Source: SZUA-309 sp965230005 (GTDB lineage: Bacteria; Pseudomonadota; Gammaproteobacteria; Pseudomonadales; Azotimanducaceae). Taken from it: a DNA stretch of 64,000 nucleotides. The stretch lies in the NCBI GenBank assembly GCA_965230005.1, contig OZ245934.1, forward strand, positions 4,340,001 through 4,404,000, given 5' to 3'. Below, one piece after another: positions 16,879-25,113 of the stretch (positions within the stretch are counted from its first letter, which is position 1; each line of letters begins with the position of its first letter). Below the pieces are notes generated by a model, which was given only the letters and a program-made list of their open reading frames with translations, was not told the DNA's origin and did not search any database. Position numbers and translations under genes: made by a program.

Positions 16879-17493
16879 ATGCAAAGGACAGCAACGCATA
16901 AGCTTCTCATCATCCTGCTCAGCCTGGCCCTGCCAGGCCTTGTGCTTGCAGGCGCCCCGGAAAGTGCCGGGCCGAAGGTGGTGGTGACTCCGGTCAAGAG
17001 CGCGGCCGAGGCTGACGCCTCTGCCGAAGCACCGGACACGGTGCCGCCGCAGCCTCTCGAGAACGATCTGGAGCGCATCAAGAAGGATCTTCTGACCCTG
17101 AAACGGGATCTGGTGATCCTCGAGGAAGATCTGCTTTTCCCGGCGAGCTCGCAGGTTGCCGTTTTTCTCTCCATGGATCTCGGTGAGCTTTTTCAGCTTG
17201 ATGCCGTGACCGTGAAAATCAACGGCAAGGAGGTCGTTCACCACCTCTACACGGACCGTCAGGTCGACGCCCTCTATCGGGGTGGCGTGCAGAAACTCTT
17301 CGTCGGCAACGTGAAGCAGGGGCAGAATCGCCTCACCGCTTTCTTCACCGGTCGCGGACCGAGCGGCCGCGATTATCGGCGCGCCGCCACGGTGGAGTTC
17401 GACAAGACCTTTGAGCCGGCTTTCGTGGAGCTCGCCATTTCCGATTCCGGCGCCAAGTACCAGCCGGAGTTCACGGCAGCCGTCTCCAACTGA
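16879..17493 (+). CDS. Secreted protein of unknown function with short coiled coil
   Basis: A 204-residue exported protein. The signal peptide is at 1-25 (LLIILLSLALPGLVLAGA). An Ala/Pro-rich linker (26-60) leads to a heptad-rich helix (ERIKKDLLTLKRDLVILEED, about 63-82), then a globular part beginning FPASSQVAVFLSMDLGELF with VKINGKEVVHHLY. I do not recognise the family. The Ig-like strand pattern in the C-terminal half (xVAVFLSM, xVTVKINGK, NRLTAFFTG, AATVEFDKTF) suggests a beta-sandwich. Its place between TlpA and TPR genes suggests it is a periplasmic part of the Exb/TPR system. Confidence 0.7.
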   Translation: MQRTATHKLLIILLSLALPGLVLAGAPESAGPKVVVTPVKSAAEADASAEAPDTVPPQPLENDLERIKKDLLTLKRDLVILEEDLLFPASSQVAVFLSMDLGELFQLDAVTVKINGKEVVHHLYTDRQVDALYRGGVQKLFVGNVKQGQNRLTAFFTGRGPSGRDYRRAATVEFDKTFEPAFVELAISDSGAKYQPEFTAAVSN

Positions 17494-17520
17494 CCCGCCG
17501 GTACGGACGGTCCGCCGCTC

Positions 17521-19410
17521 ATGAAGCACTTCATCTGCGAGCTCATACTGAGCTGCGTCGTTGCCAGCCCCGTCGGTAAGCCCATTGAGGAGCTGACCTA
17601 CGGAACCATGCTCTACAGCTATTACCAGCAGGACTTCCATCAGGCCCTGCTCGATACGATGGTGGCTGAGGCGCAGGCGCGCCGCGGAGAGGAGTTCGCG
17701 CGCTTCGACCTTGCGAAAGGCAGCTTCGCCTTCAGCGACGGCATGTACGATCTGGCCCGCACGACCTTCGATGCGGTCGACCCCGAAGAGCTCTCAGAGC
17801 TCGATCAGATGCGCCTGGCCTTTCATCTGGCCCGGGAATATCACCGCCGCGGCGACTATGCGGGGGTTGAGCAGGAACTTGCCAGAGTAGACCTCAAGTC
17901 GAACTGGCTCGGCCGCAAGCGCGTGCACCCGGAAGTGGAGTTCATGCGCGCCGAAGCCGCCATGGCAGCAGGCCGTAACGACGAGGCGGAGAAGCTGCTG
18001 AAGGTGCTCGACGAGGACGAGCCGCTCCTCGCCTACGGCCTTTACAACCTCGGCATCGCCTATCGTGAGGCCGGGGATCTGGAAGGCAGCCGCCGCGCTT
18101 TCGAACGGCTGGCCGGTTTCAAGATCCGCAGCAAGGGCAAGCGGCAGACGAACGAAGAAACCCTCGACCTCATCCAACGGGCCAAGCTTGCGCTGTCTTT
18201 CGTTGCCCGCGAACAGCGGTCCACGGCCGACGCGGCCCAGGTGCTCGACGGGCTGCCGGCCGACGGCCGCTACCGCGACGTGGCGCTCGCCTCCTACGGC
18301 GGCCTTGCCATGGATCAGGGCGACTACGAACTGGCCGCCCGGATCTGGCTGACGCTGCAGGAACAGAGCTACTGGACTTCGAGCACCGCGCAGGCCCGGC
18401 TCGCTTTCCCCATGAGCCTCGAACAGCTCGCCTCCCGGGAGATGGCGCTCCTCCAGTATCGCGAAGCGGAGCGCAGCTTCGAAGCGCGGTTGGCGCTCCT
18501 GACGGCACTGTCCAGTCAGGCGGAAGACCCCGCCTGGGTCAAGAATCTGCTGCTCGTGTTCTCGGCCCCGGAAACCAACGACGAACGCATGAGCGAACTC
18601 GTGGAGCGCTGGCGCGCGCAGCTCGGCCACACGGACTGGCTCGAGTGGCTGGCTACGGAAGACACGCACCAGGTACTCATGGAATGGCGCGAACTCCTCG
18701 CCATGCGGGAGTGGCTGACGCTCCTGCCCGGCGAGCTGGGTGCTTTTGAAGAAGTTGCCCGGGAACAGCGCCGCCGGGGCGCCGAAGCGAACGCGCTCCT
18801 GCACGATGACGCGCTCCTCGCGAAACGCGATGCGCTCGAGGAAGTCATCCTCACTCAGTCCACCACACTCGATGTGCTCGAACGCTCCGACGCCGAACGC
18901 AGCCTCGAGTGGATGCGTCAGCTTGCCAGGCCGGAAGAGCTCGAACTCCTCGAGGAGCTTGCCGCCATGCGCGAAATGGTGACCGCTCATATGCCGGCGA
19001 AGGATCGGGCGAAGTGGCTCGGAAAAATTGATCGCCTGGAAGGCAGACTCTTCTGGCAGATCGCCGACGATCGCTCCAGTCGAACCCGGACCCTGGCGAA
19101 GCAGCAGACGGAAAACGTCGTGCTGCTCCGTGACCTCGATGCGCGGATCGCTCGCGTCGCCAACGCCGAGTCGGAATTCATCGCCGGCGTCGAAACAGAT
19201 TTTCTGGCCCTCACGGATCGCGCCGACATGCTGACGGCAGACGTGTCCCGTGCCCTCGTCGCCCGGGAAGTGGCCCTGGCCGGCGAGCTCCGTCGGGGTA
19301 TGGCTCGAGAGATGAAGGAAGTACAGCAGTACCTCCTCGTCACGCGCATCGGTATCGCCCGGGCAACGGATGAACTCGCCCTTGAAGGCGAAACTGTGGA
19401 GGGCGAGTGA
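17521..19410 (+). CDS. Large TPR-repeat protein of the Exb-like cluster
   Basis: A 629-residue helical repeat protein. The first 20 residues (ICELILSCVVASPVGKP) are hydrophobic and may be a poor signal peptide; there is no clear Shine-Dalgarno sequence, so the start could be later. TPR-like pairs run from about residue 35 to 340, for example AYGLYNLGIAYREAGDLEGS followed by RRAFERLAGFK, and DYELAARIWLTLQ. The second half is charged, Leu-rich and probably coiled-coil (ERSLEWMRQLARPEELELLE). No enzymatic motif is seen. The stop overlaps the next start (TGATG). A scaffold role in an envelope complex is inference. Confidence 0.8.
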   Translation: MKHFICELILSCVVASPVGKPIEELTYGTMLYSYYQQDFHQALLDTMVAEAQARRGEEFARFDLAKGSFAFSDGMYDLARTTFDAVDPEELSELDQMRLAFHLAREYHRRGDYAGVEQELARVDLKSNWLGRKRVHPEVEFMRAEAAMAAGRNDEAEKLLKVLDEDEPLLAYGLYNLGIAYREAGDLEGSRRAFERLAGFKIRSKGKRQTNEETLDLIQRAKLALSFVAREQRSTADAAQVLDGLPADGRYRDVALASYGGLAMDQGDYELAARIWLTLQEQSYWTSSTAQARLAFPMSLEQLASREMALLQYREAERSFEARLALLTALSSQAEDPAWVKNLLLVFSAPETNDERMSELVERWRAQLGHTDWLEWLATEDTHQVLMEWRELLAMREWLTLLPGELGAFEEVAREQRRRGAEANALLHDDALLAKRDALEEVILTQSTTLDVLERSDAERSLEWMRQLARPEELELLEELAAMREMVTAHMPAKDRAKWLGKIDRLEGRLFWQIADDRSSRTRTLAKQQTENVVLLRDLDARIARVANAESEFIAGVETDFLALTDRADMLTADVSRALVAREVALAGELRRGMAREMKEVQQYLLVTRIGIARATDELALEGETVEGE

Positions 19411-22202
19411 TGACTCATCGCACCTTCGCCATGGTGACGCTGCTCCTGGCCGTGAGCCTGGTCCTGTCGGGCTGCGTCTGGAAGAAAAAGTCTTCGCGTC
19501 GGGCCGATGACGGCACCATTGCCGGCGTTATCAGCGATCTGCCGGAACTTGAAATGCCGGAAGGCGTTGCCGTGGAGAAACCTTCCCGGGAAGAAGTGCT
19601 GGCGGCCTACGAGCGCGTCTACGGACTCATCCCGGACAGCGTCGAGAACCACGCCGTAGGCAAACGCCTCGCGGATCTGAAGATGAGCGTTGGCGAAGAC
19701 CTCGACATCGAAGGCGCCGACAATCCCTATCAGGACGCGGTCTCACTCTATGAGCAGCTCCTCGACTCGGCCGAGGAAGAAGGACGCGATCAGATCCTCT
19801 ATCAGCTCGCCCGGGCCCACGATCTCGTGGGTGAAACGGACGCCACCGTGGCTTACCTCGATCGCCTCATCGACGAGTACCCGGCCAGCGTTTATGCGGT
19901 GGAAGCCCGCTTCCGCCGTGCGGAGATTGCGTTCTCGGCCGGACGCTATCGCGATGCGGAAAACGACTACGGCTTCGTGGTCGCGCAGGGGCAGGAAACG
20001 CCCTACTGGCAGAACGCCACCTACATGCAGGGCTGGGCCCAGTTCAAGCTCGGGGACCTCGACGAAGGGCTTGGCAGCTTCTTCAAGGTCGTGGACAGCG
20101 TGCTGGGTGAACAGTCCTTCGAAGACCTCCCGCCGACGGAACAGGAGCTGCTGGCAGACAGCCTGCGGGTTGTCACGCTGGCCCTGGCGTATCTGGACGG
20201 ACCGGAAACGCTGGCTTCGCACATGCGCGGTCTTGGCCGGCCGGCCTGGCAGTACGAAGTTTATCGATCCCTGGCGGACGACTATCTCGAGGACGAGCGC
20301 TATCTGGACAGCGTTGCGACCTGGGCGACCTTCATCGAGCAGAACAGCCTCGATGCACGGGCGCCGAAAGCCCATATCGGCATGATCAATACGCTGGTGG
20401 AAGCCGACTTCCCCAGTGAGGTGCAGCCGAAGAAAGAAGAGTTCGTTGCCCGCTACGGTGTCTACAGCGAGTTCTGGACCATTCACGACGCAGAGGTTCG
20501 GGCTGGTTACCTCCCGGAGCTCCACGACTACCTGAAGGAGCTCGCGAATCTGGCGCACGGTAAGGCGCAGGACACGGAGGCCGGTAGCGACTGGCTGGTG
20601 GCGGCCGAGTGGTACGACCAGATCGTCGTGACCTTCCCGGAAGATCCGTCCACGGCGGAGTACCTGTTTCTGCTCGGCGAGGTCTACACCGAAGCCGGGG
20701 AACACGGTCGTGCCGTGGCGAGTTATCAGCGCGTGGTTCACGAGTTTATCGACTATCCGCGCGCTAACGAAGCGGGCTACGCGGCCATTCTCGGCTTCGA
20801 TGAGCTCGTCGCCTCGGCACCGGATGAAGAGCTCGAACTCTGGCAGCGGTTGAAGATCGACGCGCAGATCGAATTCGCCATGCTGTTCTCCGCGGACGAG
20901 CGGGCCCCGGCGGTTCAGGGTGCTGCCGCGGACAGCCTCTTTGCCCTCGCTGAGTACGAAGAAGCCGTGGATCTGGCGGCCAACCTGATCAACACCTGGC
21001 CGGAGCTGCCGCCGGAGCTCGAGCGCACGGCGCTCCTGATTCTCGGTCACGGCTATTTTGAACTCGAAGACTTCGTTACCGCAGAGGCGGCTTACCATCG
21101 CCTGCTGGCCATGGACCTCGAAGCCGAGGATCGCGAAGGCGTTGAGGAACGGCTCCTTGCGGCGGTTTACAAGCAGGGTGAGGCCGCGGAAGCCCTCGGC
21201 GATACCGACACGGCCGTTGCCCACTATCTCCGACTTTCAGACATCGATCCCACGGCGCCGCTGGCGGCTCAGGGTCAGTTCGACGCCGTGGCGGTGGTTG
21301 AAGAAGCCGGTCAGGTGGCGGAAGCCGCCGTGCTGCTTTCTGCCTTCCGGGCCGCGCATCCGGACCACGAGCTCAACGCCGATCTGGAAAAGCGCCTGGC
21401 CGACATGTACGAGCGCACGGGCGATTGGGAAAACGCGGCGCTCGAATATCTGGCGCTGTCCGAATCTGCCGACGATGTGGAAGTCCGGCGTCAGTCGAAG
21501 TATCGGGCGGCGGAACTCTACCTCGAGCTTGGCGCCGTCAACGAGGCCGTCGAGCAATTCACCGGTTACGCCGAGGACTATCCGAAACCCTACGACCTGA
21601 ACCTCGAAGCCGTGCACCAGCTCGATCAGCTCTATACGAGCGTCGGCGATGAGCAGAGCCGCCGCTACTGGCTGGACCGCAAAATCGACATACACCGGAA
21701 GATGGGCACCGGTGCTTCCGAGCGGGCCACCTTCCTTGCAGCGGAAGCAAGTTATGTCTTCGCGGAAGACGAGCGCATGAACTTCGAAGTCATCCGCCTG
21801 ACCCATCCGCTGCCGAAGAGTCTGAAGCGGAAGCAGAAGGCGCTGACCCGAACCGTCAAAGCCTATGAGGCGGTCGCCGACTATCAGGTGTCCCGTTACT
21901 CGACCGCTTCCACCTATCAGATCGCCAACCTCTATGCGTCCCTGTCGAAGTCGATCATGGACTCGGACCGTCCGGATAACCTCTCGGCGCTCGAGCTCGA
22001 GCAGTACGAGATTCTTCTCGAAGAACAGGCCTTCCCCTTCGAGGAGCAGGCCATTTCCCTGCATGAGATCAACATGCGCCGGAGCTGGGAAGGCACCTAC
22101 GACGACTGGGTGAAGGAGAGCTTCAACGCCCTCAAGGCGCTCATGCCGGCGCGCTTCGACAAGCAGGAGATAGACGTTGCCTACGTTGACACCATTCACT
22201 AG
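19410..22202 (+). CDS. Large TPR lipoprotein of the Exb-like cluster
   Basis: A 930-residue protein with a lipoprotein signal: MVTLLLAVSLVLSGC, lipidated Cys22, followed by Val-Trp, so it is probably sorted to the outer membrane. The body is a long array of TPR/YfgL-type repeats, for example YQLARAHDLVGETDATVAYL, YLFLLGEVYTEAGEHGRAVA and YRAAELYLELGAVNEAVEQF. This is similar in build to gliding-motility and outer-membrane assembly TPR lipoproteins. I chose the ATG at 19410 over the GTG at 19407 because it gives the usual TGATG overlap with the upstream stop. It overlaps the next gene by 26 bases. Confidence 0.85.
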   Translation: MTHRTFAMVTLLLAVSLVLSGCVWKKKSSRRADDGTIAGVISDLPELEMPEGVAVEKPSREEVLAAYERVYGLIPDSVENHAVGKRLADLKMSVGEDLDIEGADNPYQDAVSLYEQLLDSAEEEGRDQILYQLARAHDLVGETDATVAYLDRLIDEYPASVYAVEARFRRAEIAFSAGRYRDAENDYGFVVAQGQETPYWQNATYMQGWAQFKLGDLDEGLGSFFKVVDSVLGEQSFEDLPPTEQELLADSLRVVTLALAYLDGPETLASHMRGLGRPAWQYEVYRSLADDYLEDERYLDSVATWATFIEQNSLDARAPKAHIGMINTLVEADFPSEVQPKKEEFVARYGVYSEFWTIHDAEVRAGYLPELHDYLKELANLAHGKAQDTEAGSDWLVAAEWYDQIVVTFPEDPSTAEYLFLLGEVYTEAGEHGRAVASYQRVVHEFIDYPRANEAGYAAILGFDELVASAPDEELELWQRLKIDAQIEFAMLFSADERAPAVQGAAADSLFALAEYEEAVDLAANLINTWPELPPELERTALLILGHGYFELEDFVTAEAAYHRLLAMDLEAEDREGVEERLLAAVYKQGEAAEALGDTDTAVAHYLRLSDIDPTAPLAAQGQFDAVAVVEEAGQVAEAAVLLSAFRAAHPDHELNADLEKRLADMYERTGDWENAALEYLALSESADDVEVRRQSKYRAAELYLELGAVNEAVEQFTGYAEDYPKPYDLNLEAVHQLDQLYTSVGDEQSRRYWLDRKIDIHRKMGTGASERATFLAAEASYVFAEDERMNFEVIRLTHPLPKSLKRKQKALTRTVKAYEAVADYQVSRYSTASTYQIANLYASLSKSIMDSDRPDNLSALELEQYEILLEEQAFPFEEQAISLHEINMRRSWEGTYDDWVKESFNALKALMPARFDKQEIDVAYVDTIH

Positions 22203-22857
22203 AGCAGTTGCGGGCGTGCTCCTGCCCGTGCTGCTGACCGCCTGTGTCTCGGCACCCGGTGGTGGCTCTTCCGCCTCGCCTTCGGCGTCGACCGGTGCGT
22301 CCGGTCAGGACCCGAGTGGCCAGCGTGTGGAAGGCGGCCCGGGTGACGAGATCACTCCTCCTGTTGTCGCAATCCCCGAGGTCAAAGGCAGCACGGCCTC
22401 GGACTTCGAGCGGGCTGTGGCCCTCATGCAGGATGGCCGGCCCCTCGAAGCAGAAGTCCTGCTGCTGAGTATCACCTCCGAGCAACCTGAACTCGCCGGA
22501 CCGTGGATCAACCTGGGGCAGATTTATGTGGCTCAGGGTCAGCCTGAAGAAGCCCGACGCGCCTTCGAAGCGGCCGCTCAGGCAAACCCCTACAACTGCA
22601 CCGCGCACAACGAACTCGGGCTGCTGTCGCGGGTGAACGGAGACTTCGAGGCTGCCGAGCAGCACTACAAGAACTGTCTCAACCTCGTGCCCGGGAACAG
22701 CGCCGCGCACCTGAACCTCGGCATTCTCTATGAGCTTTATCTCGGCCGTCTTGCCGACGCGCTGGTCAGTTATCGCCAGTATCAGTCTCTGCAGAGCGAG
22801 GAAGACCGTCGCGTGAAGGGCTGGGTCATGGATCTCGAACGGAGGCTCGGCGTATGA
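22177..22857 (+). CDS. Small TPR lipoprotein of the Exb-like cluster
   Basis: A 226-residue lipoprotein. The signal AVAGVLLPVLLTAC places the lipid on Cys23; a Ser/Gly/Pro-rich linker (24-65) follows, then about three TPRs (SDFERAVALMQDGRPLEAEV, AGPWINLGQIYVAQGQPEEA, NCTAHNELGLLSRVNGDFEA). The start is a TTG at 22177 inside the end of the previous gene; AGGAGA at 22165-22170 lies 6 bases upstream and fixes it. No later start would keep the signal peptide. The repeat type resembles PilF-like pilotins, which help assemble outer-membrane parts, but this is only a similarity of build. Confidence 0.83.
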   Translation: MPTLTPFTRAVAGVLLPVLLTACVSAPGGGSSASPSASTGASGQDPSGQRVEGGPGDEITPPVVAIPEVKGSTASDFERAVALMQDGRPLEAEVLLLSITSEQPELAGPWINLGQIYVAQGQPEEARRAFEAAAQANPYNCTAHNELGLLSRVNGDFEAAEQHYKNCLNLVPGNSAAHLNLGILYELYLGRLADALVSYRQYQSLQSEEDRRVKGWVMDLERRLGV

Positions 22858-23201
22858 AACGGCTTGGCATGAGCGGGTTCCTTTCGGTCATCGCCGCGGC
22901 TCTTTTTTCCGCCGCCGGCTTTTTTTCCGCCGCAGGCGCTGTCGCAGAAGAAGCAGAAATTCCGCGGGGAGTCATCCGACTTGACGAAACCGTGATCTCC
23001 GGCAACCAAGAACTGCCGAAAGTTCTATATATCTTGCCCTGGCGGGATCCGAACGGACTGCCCGAGATAGAGCTCGATGCCAGCTATGCCGAAATGGACG
23101 TGTTTGGCCGGCTCTACCCACCCGCTTATCGGCGGGAACTGAAATATTTTGAATCGCTGGAAACGGCGAAAGACGCTGGAGATTCGCGCCCGAGGCGCTG
23201 A
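22854..23201 (+). CDS. Small secreted protein of the Exb-like cluster
   Basis: A 115-residue protein with a long signal peptide (1-31; LSVIAAALFSAAGFFSAAGA) ending before EEAEIPRG. The mature part contains VIRLDETVISGNQELPKVLY and then LPWRDPN. I recognise no family. The start overlaps the previous stop (ATGA). The string RLDETVISGNQELPKV resembles periplasmic segments of TonB-system accessory proteins, but this is weak. Probably a periplasmic component of the cluster. Confidence 0.65.
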   Translation: MKRLGMSGFLSVIAAALFSAAGFFSAAGAVAEEAEIPRGVIRLDETVISGNQELPKVLYILPWRDPNGLPEIELDASYAEMDVFGRLYPPAYRRELKYFESLETAKDAGDSRPRR

Positions 23202-23297
23202 TCGGCAGTACCAGGCAGCCGACGAGAGCAAGACGCTCGAAGCGGCAGAACGTCGAGGCGGTAGACGCCGCCGAGACGGAAATCGGAGGAGTAAGAA

Positions 23298-23972
23298 ATG
23301 GACATGTACACAACCGTGGTCAGTTTCTTCCAGGACGGTGGTCCGTTCATGTATCCCATTGCCGTTGTGCTCGGGATCGGACTGGCGATCGCGCTGGAGA
23401 GATTCCTGTACCTCATGAACCAGATGCGGGTGAACCGTCGTGACTACGACAAGATCCTGCCTCTGCTCAAGCAGCGCCGCGCCCGGGAACTGGCGGAAGT
23501 CACCCGCAAATCGAACTCGGCCATGGCGCGCATCATTGCCGACGGTATGAACCGTCGCTCGTCTTCCCGGCGCCGCTCGGACATCGAGTACGCCATGGAG
23601 GAGGGTCTCCTCGAGATCCTGCCGAATATCGAGCGCCGTACGCCGTACCTGGCAACCTTTGCCAATATCGCAACGCTGCTTGGTCTCCTCGGCACCATCA
23701 TCGGTCTCATCGCTGCCTTCACGGCCGTGGCCAACGCCGATCCCGCCGAGAAAGCCACGCTGCTTTCCTCGTCGATCTCCATCGCCATGAACACCACGGC
23801 CTTCGGCCTCATGGCTGCCATTCCGCTGCTCCTCGTGCACTCGATGCTGCAGTCGAAGACGGCCGCCATCGTCGAAAGCCTGGAGATTGCCGTCGTGAAG
23901 TTCTTAAACCTCATGGACGGTGACGAGAAGCCTGCTGCACAGGGTCAGAAGGCGGCCGCGGCGAAAGCCTGA
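23298..23972 (+). CDS. MotA/TolQ/ExbB-family proton channel subunit
   Basis: A 224-residue inner-membrane protein with an N-terminal membrane helix (GGPFMYPIAVVLGIGLAIAL, 13-32), a cytoplasmic loop (about 40-115) and two further helices. The conserved channel segments are TLLGLLGTIIGLIAAFTAV, with the Thr of LLGT, and ISIAMNTTAFGLMAAIPLLL, with the Thr-Thr matching the pore Thr of ExbB/TolQ. These proteins use the proton gradient with an ExbD/TolR partner to drive work in the envelope. A GGAGGAG Shine-Dalgarno precedes the ATG. A 96-base gap separates it from the small secreted gene, the largest break inside the cluster. Confidence 0.92.
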   Translation: MDMYTTVVSFFQDGGPFMYPIAVVLGIGLAIALERFLYLMNQMRVNRRDYDKILPLLKQRRARELAEVTRKSNSAMARIIADGMNRRSSSRRRSDIEYAMEEGLLEILPNIERRTPYLATFANIATLLGLLGTIIGLIAAFTAVANADPAEKATLLSSSISIAMNTTAFGLMAAIPLLLVHSMLQSKTAAIVESLEIAVVKFLNLMDGDEKPAAQGQKAAAAKA

Positions 23973-24049
23973 AGCCACCGCTGAGTTGAGACCCCGCCCC
24001 TCGAGGCACAGGTCTCTGCCCTGAACACAGCTGCGAAGGAGTATTGGCA

Positions 24050-24559
24050 ATGGATCGCGTCAAGCATCGCAAGTACAAGCACCAGGACGCTGCAGACCTG
24101 GACGTTACGCCGTTCATGAATCTCATGATCGTGCTCGTTCCCGTGCTGCTCCTGTCCATGGTGTTCACCCACACCACGGTCATCGATTTGAACTTCCCGA
24201 CCGGTGAGGGTGCTTCCGACGCCTTCGACCCGGATGCCGTGCACCTCGAAGTGGTCGTAAAAGGTGACACGCTGGTCGTGGCTGACGGCCGCGGCGGCAC
24301 CATCAAGACCATCCCGATGGTCGATGGCACCTACGACTTCAACGAGCTCTCGCTCGTGATGCAGGAGCTGAAGCGCCGCATGCCCGAGAAGCAGGACATT
24401 ACCGTGCTTCTCGAGCAGGAAACGGACTATCAGACCCTGGTCACGATCATGGACAAGGTGCGCTCCTACCCGACGGTGCAGAACCTCGAGGTGGTCAACG
24501 CCGAGCTTTTCCCGGTGATTTCACTGGGCGATGCGCCGGATAAGGGAGCTGCATCGTGA
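24050..24559 (+). CDS. ExbD/TolR-family protein 1, with Asn in place of the proton-binding Asp
   Basis: A 169-residue protein with one transmembrane helix and a periplasmic domain. The membrane segment reads DLDVTPFMNLMIVLVPVLLL. E. coli ExbD has P-F-I-D-V-M-L-V-L at this place, with the essential Asp25; here the residue is Asn24. The periplasmic domain contains the ExbD/TolR pattern (QELKRRMPEKQDITVLLEQ and YQTLVTIMDKVRSY). I chose the ATG at 24050, 9 bases after GAAGGA; a TTG at 24044 would be only 3 bases away. The stop overlaps the start of the second ExbD (GTGA). Confidence 0.9.
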   Translation: MDRVKHRKYKHQDAADLDVTPFMNLMIVLVPVLLLSMVFTHTTVIDLNFPTGEGASDAFDPDAVHLEVVVKGDTLVVADGRGGTIKTIPMVDGTYDFNELSLVMQELKRRMPEKQDITVLLEQETDYQTLVTIMDKVRSYPTVQNLEVVNAELFPVISLGDAPDKGAAS

Positions 24560-25113
24560 GCAAGATCCGTCATCAGCAGCGGCGCGTTGCGCAGAAAAAG
24601 CATGGTAAGGCTGGCGCCTTGAACCTGGTTTCGCTCATGGACATCTTCACCATCCTGGTTTTCTTCCTGATGGTGAATTCCTCCGAGGTGGAAGTGCTGC
24701 AAACCAGTTCCAAGATCAAGCTGCCGGACTCGACGTCAGAGCAACAGCCCGAAAACCAGCTGGTTATCTCCATCAGCCAGGACGACCTGGTGCTTCAGGG
24801 CCGCCCTGTGGCGCGCGTTGACGAGATCGCCGATCCGAAGGTCTCTGTCATCGACGGTCTCAAGGCAGAGCTCGAGTATCAGGCCGCTCGCAAAGGCGAG
24901 ATCCCCGAGGGTGGCTTCGAGATCACCATCATGGGTGATCGGGAACTTCCCTACTGGCTCCTGAAGAAGGTCATGTTGACCTGTCAGACCACGGACTTTG
25001 CCCGCATCTCGCTGGCGGTTAACAAGCTTCAGGGTGTGACCGACCCCGCTGAGCTCGAAGGCGCTCAGGACACAGCCGCTGTCAGTACAGTCCAGCCGGG
25101 AGGTGCCTCATGA
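24556..25113 (+). CDS. ExbD/TolR-family protein 2, with the canonical Asp
   Basis: A 185-residue protein, clearly diverged from ExbD 1. A basic N-terminus (RHQQRRVAQKKHGK) precedes the membrane segment LVSLMDIFTILVFFLMVN, in which Asp29 occupies the proton-binding position. The periplasmic part has a KIKLPDSTSE strand like the V-x-L-P of ExbD, then VISISQDDLVLQGRPV and FEITIMGDRELPYWLLKKVM. The GTG start at 24556 overlaps the ExbD 1 stop. The stop overlaps the TonB-like start (ATGA). It may form a heterodimer with ExbD 1 inside the ExbB ring. Confidence 0.9.
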   Translation: MSKIRHQQRRVAQKKHGKAGALNLVSLMDIFTILVFFLMVNSSEVEVLQTSSKIKLPDSTSEQQPENQLVISISQDDLVLQGRPVARVDEIADPKVSVIDGLKAELEYQAARKGEIPEGGFEITIMGDRELPYWLLKKVMLTCQTTDFARISLAVNKLQGVTDPAELEGAQDTAAVSTVQPGGAS

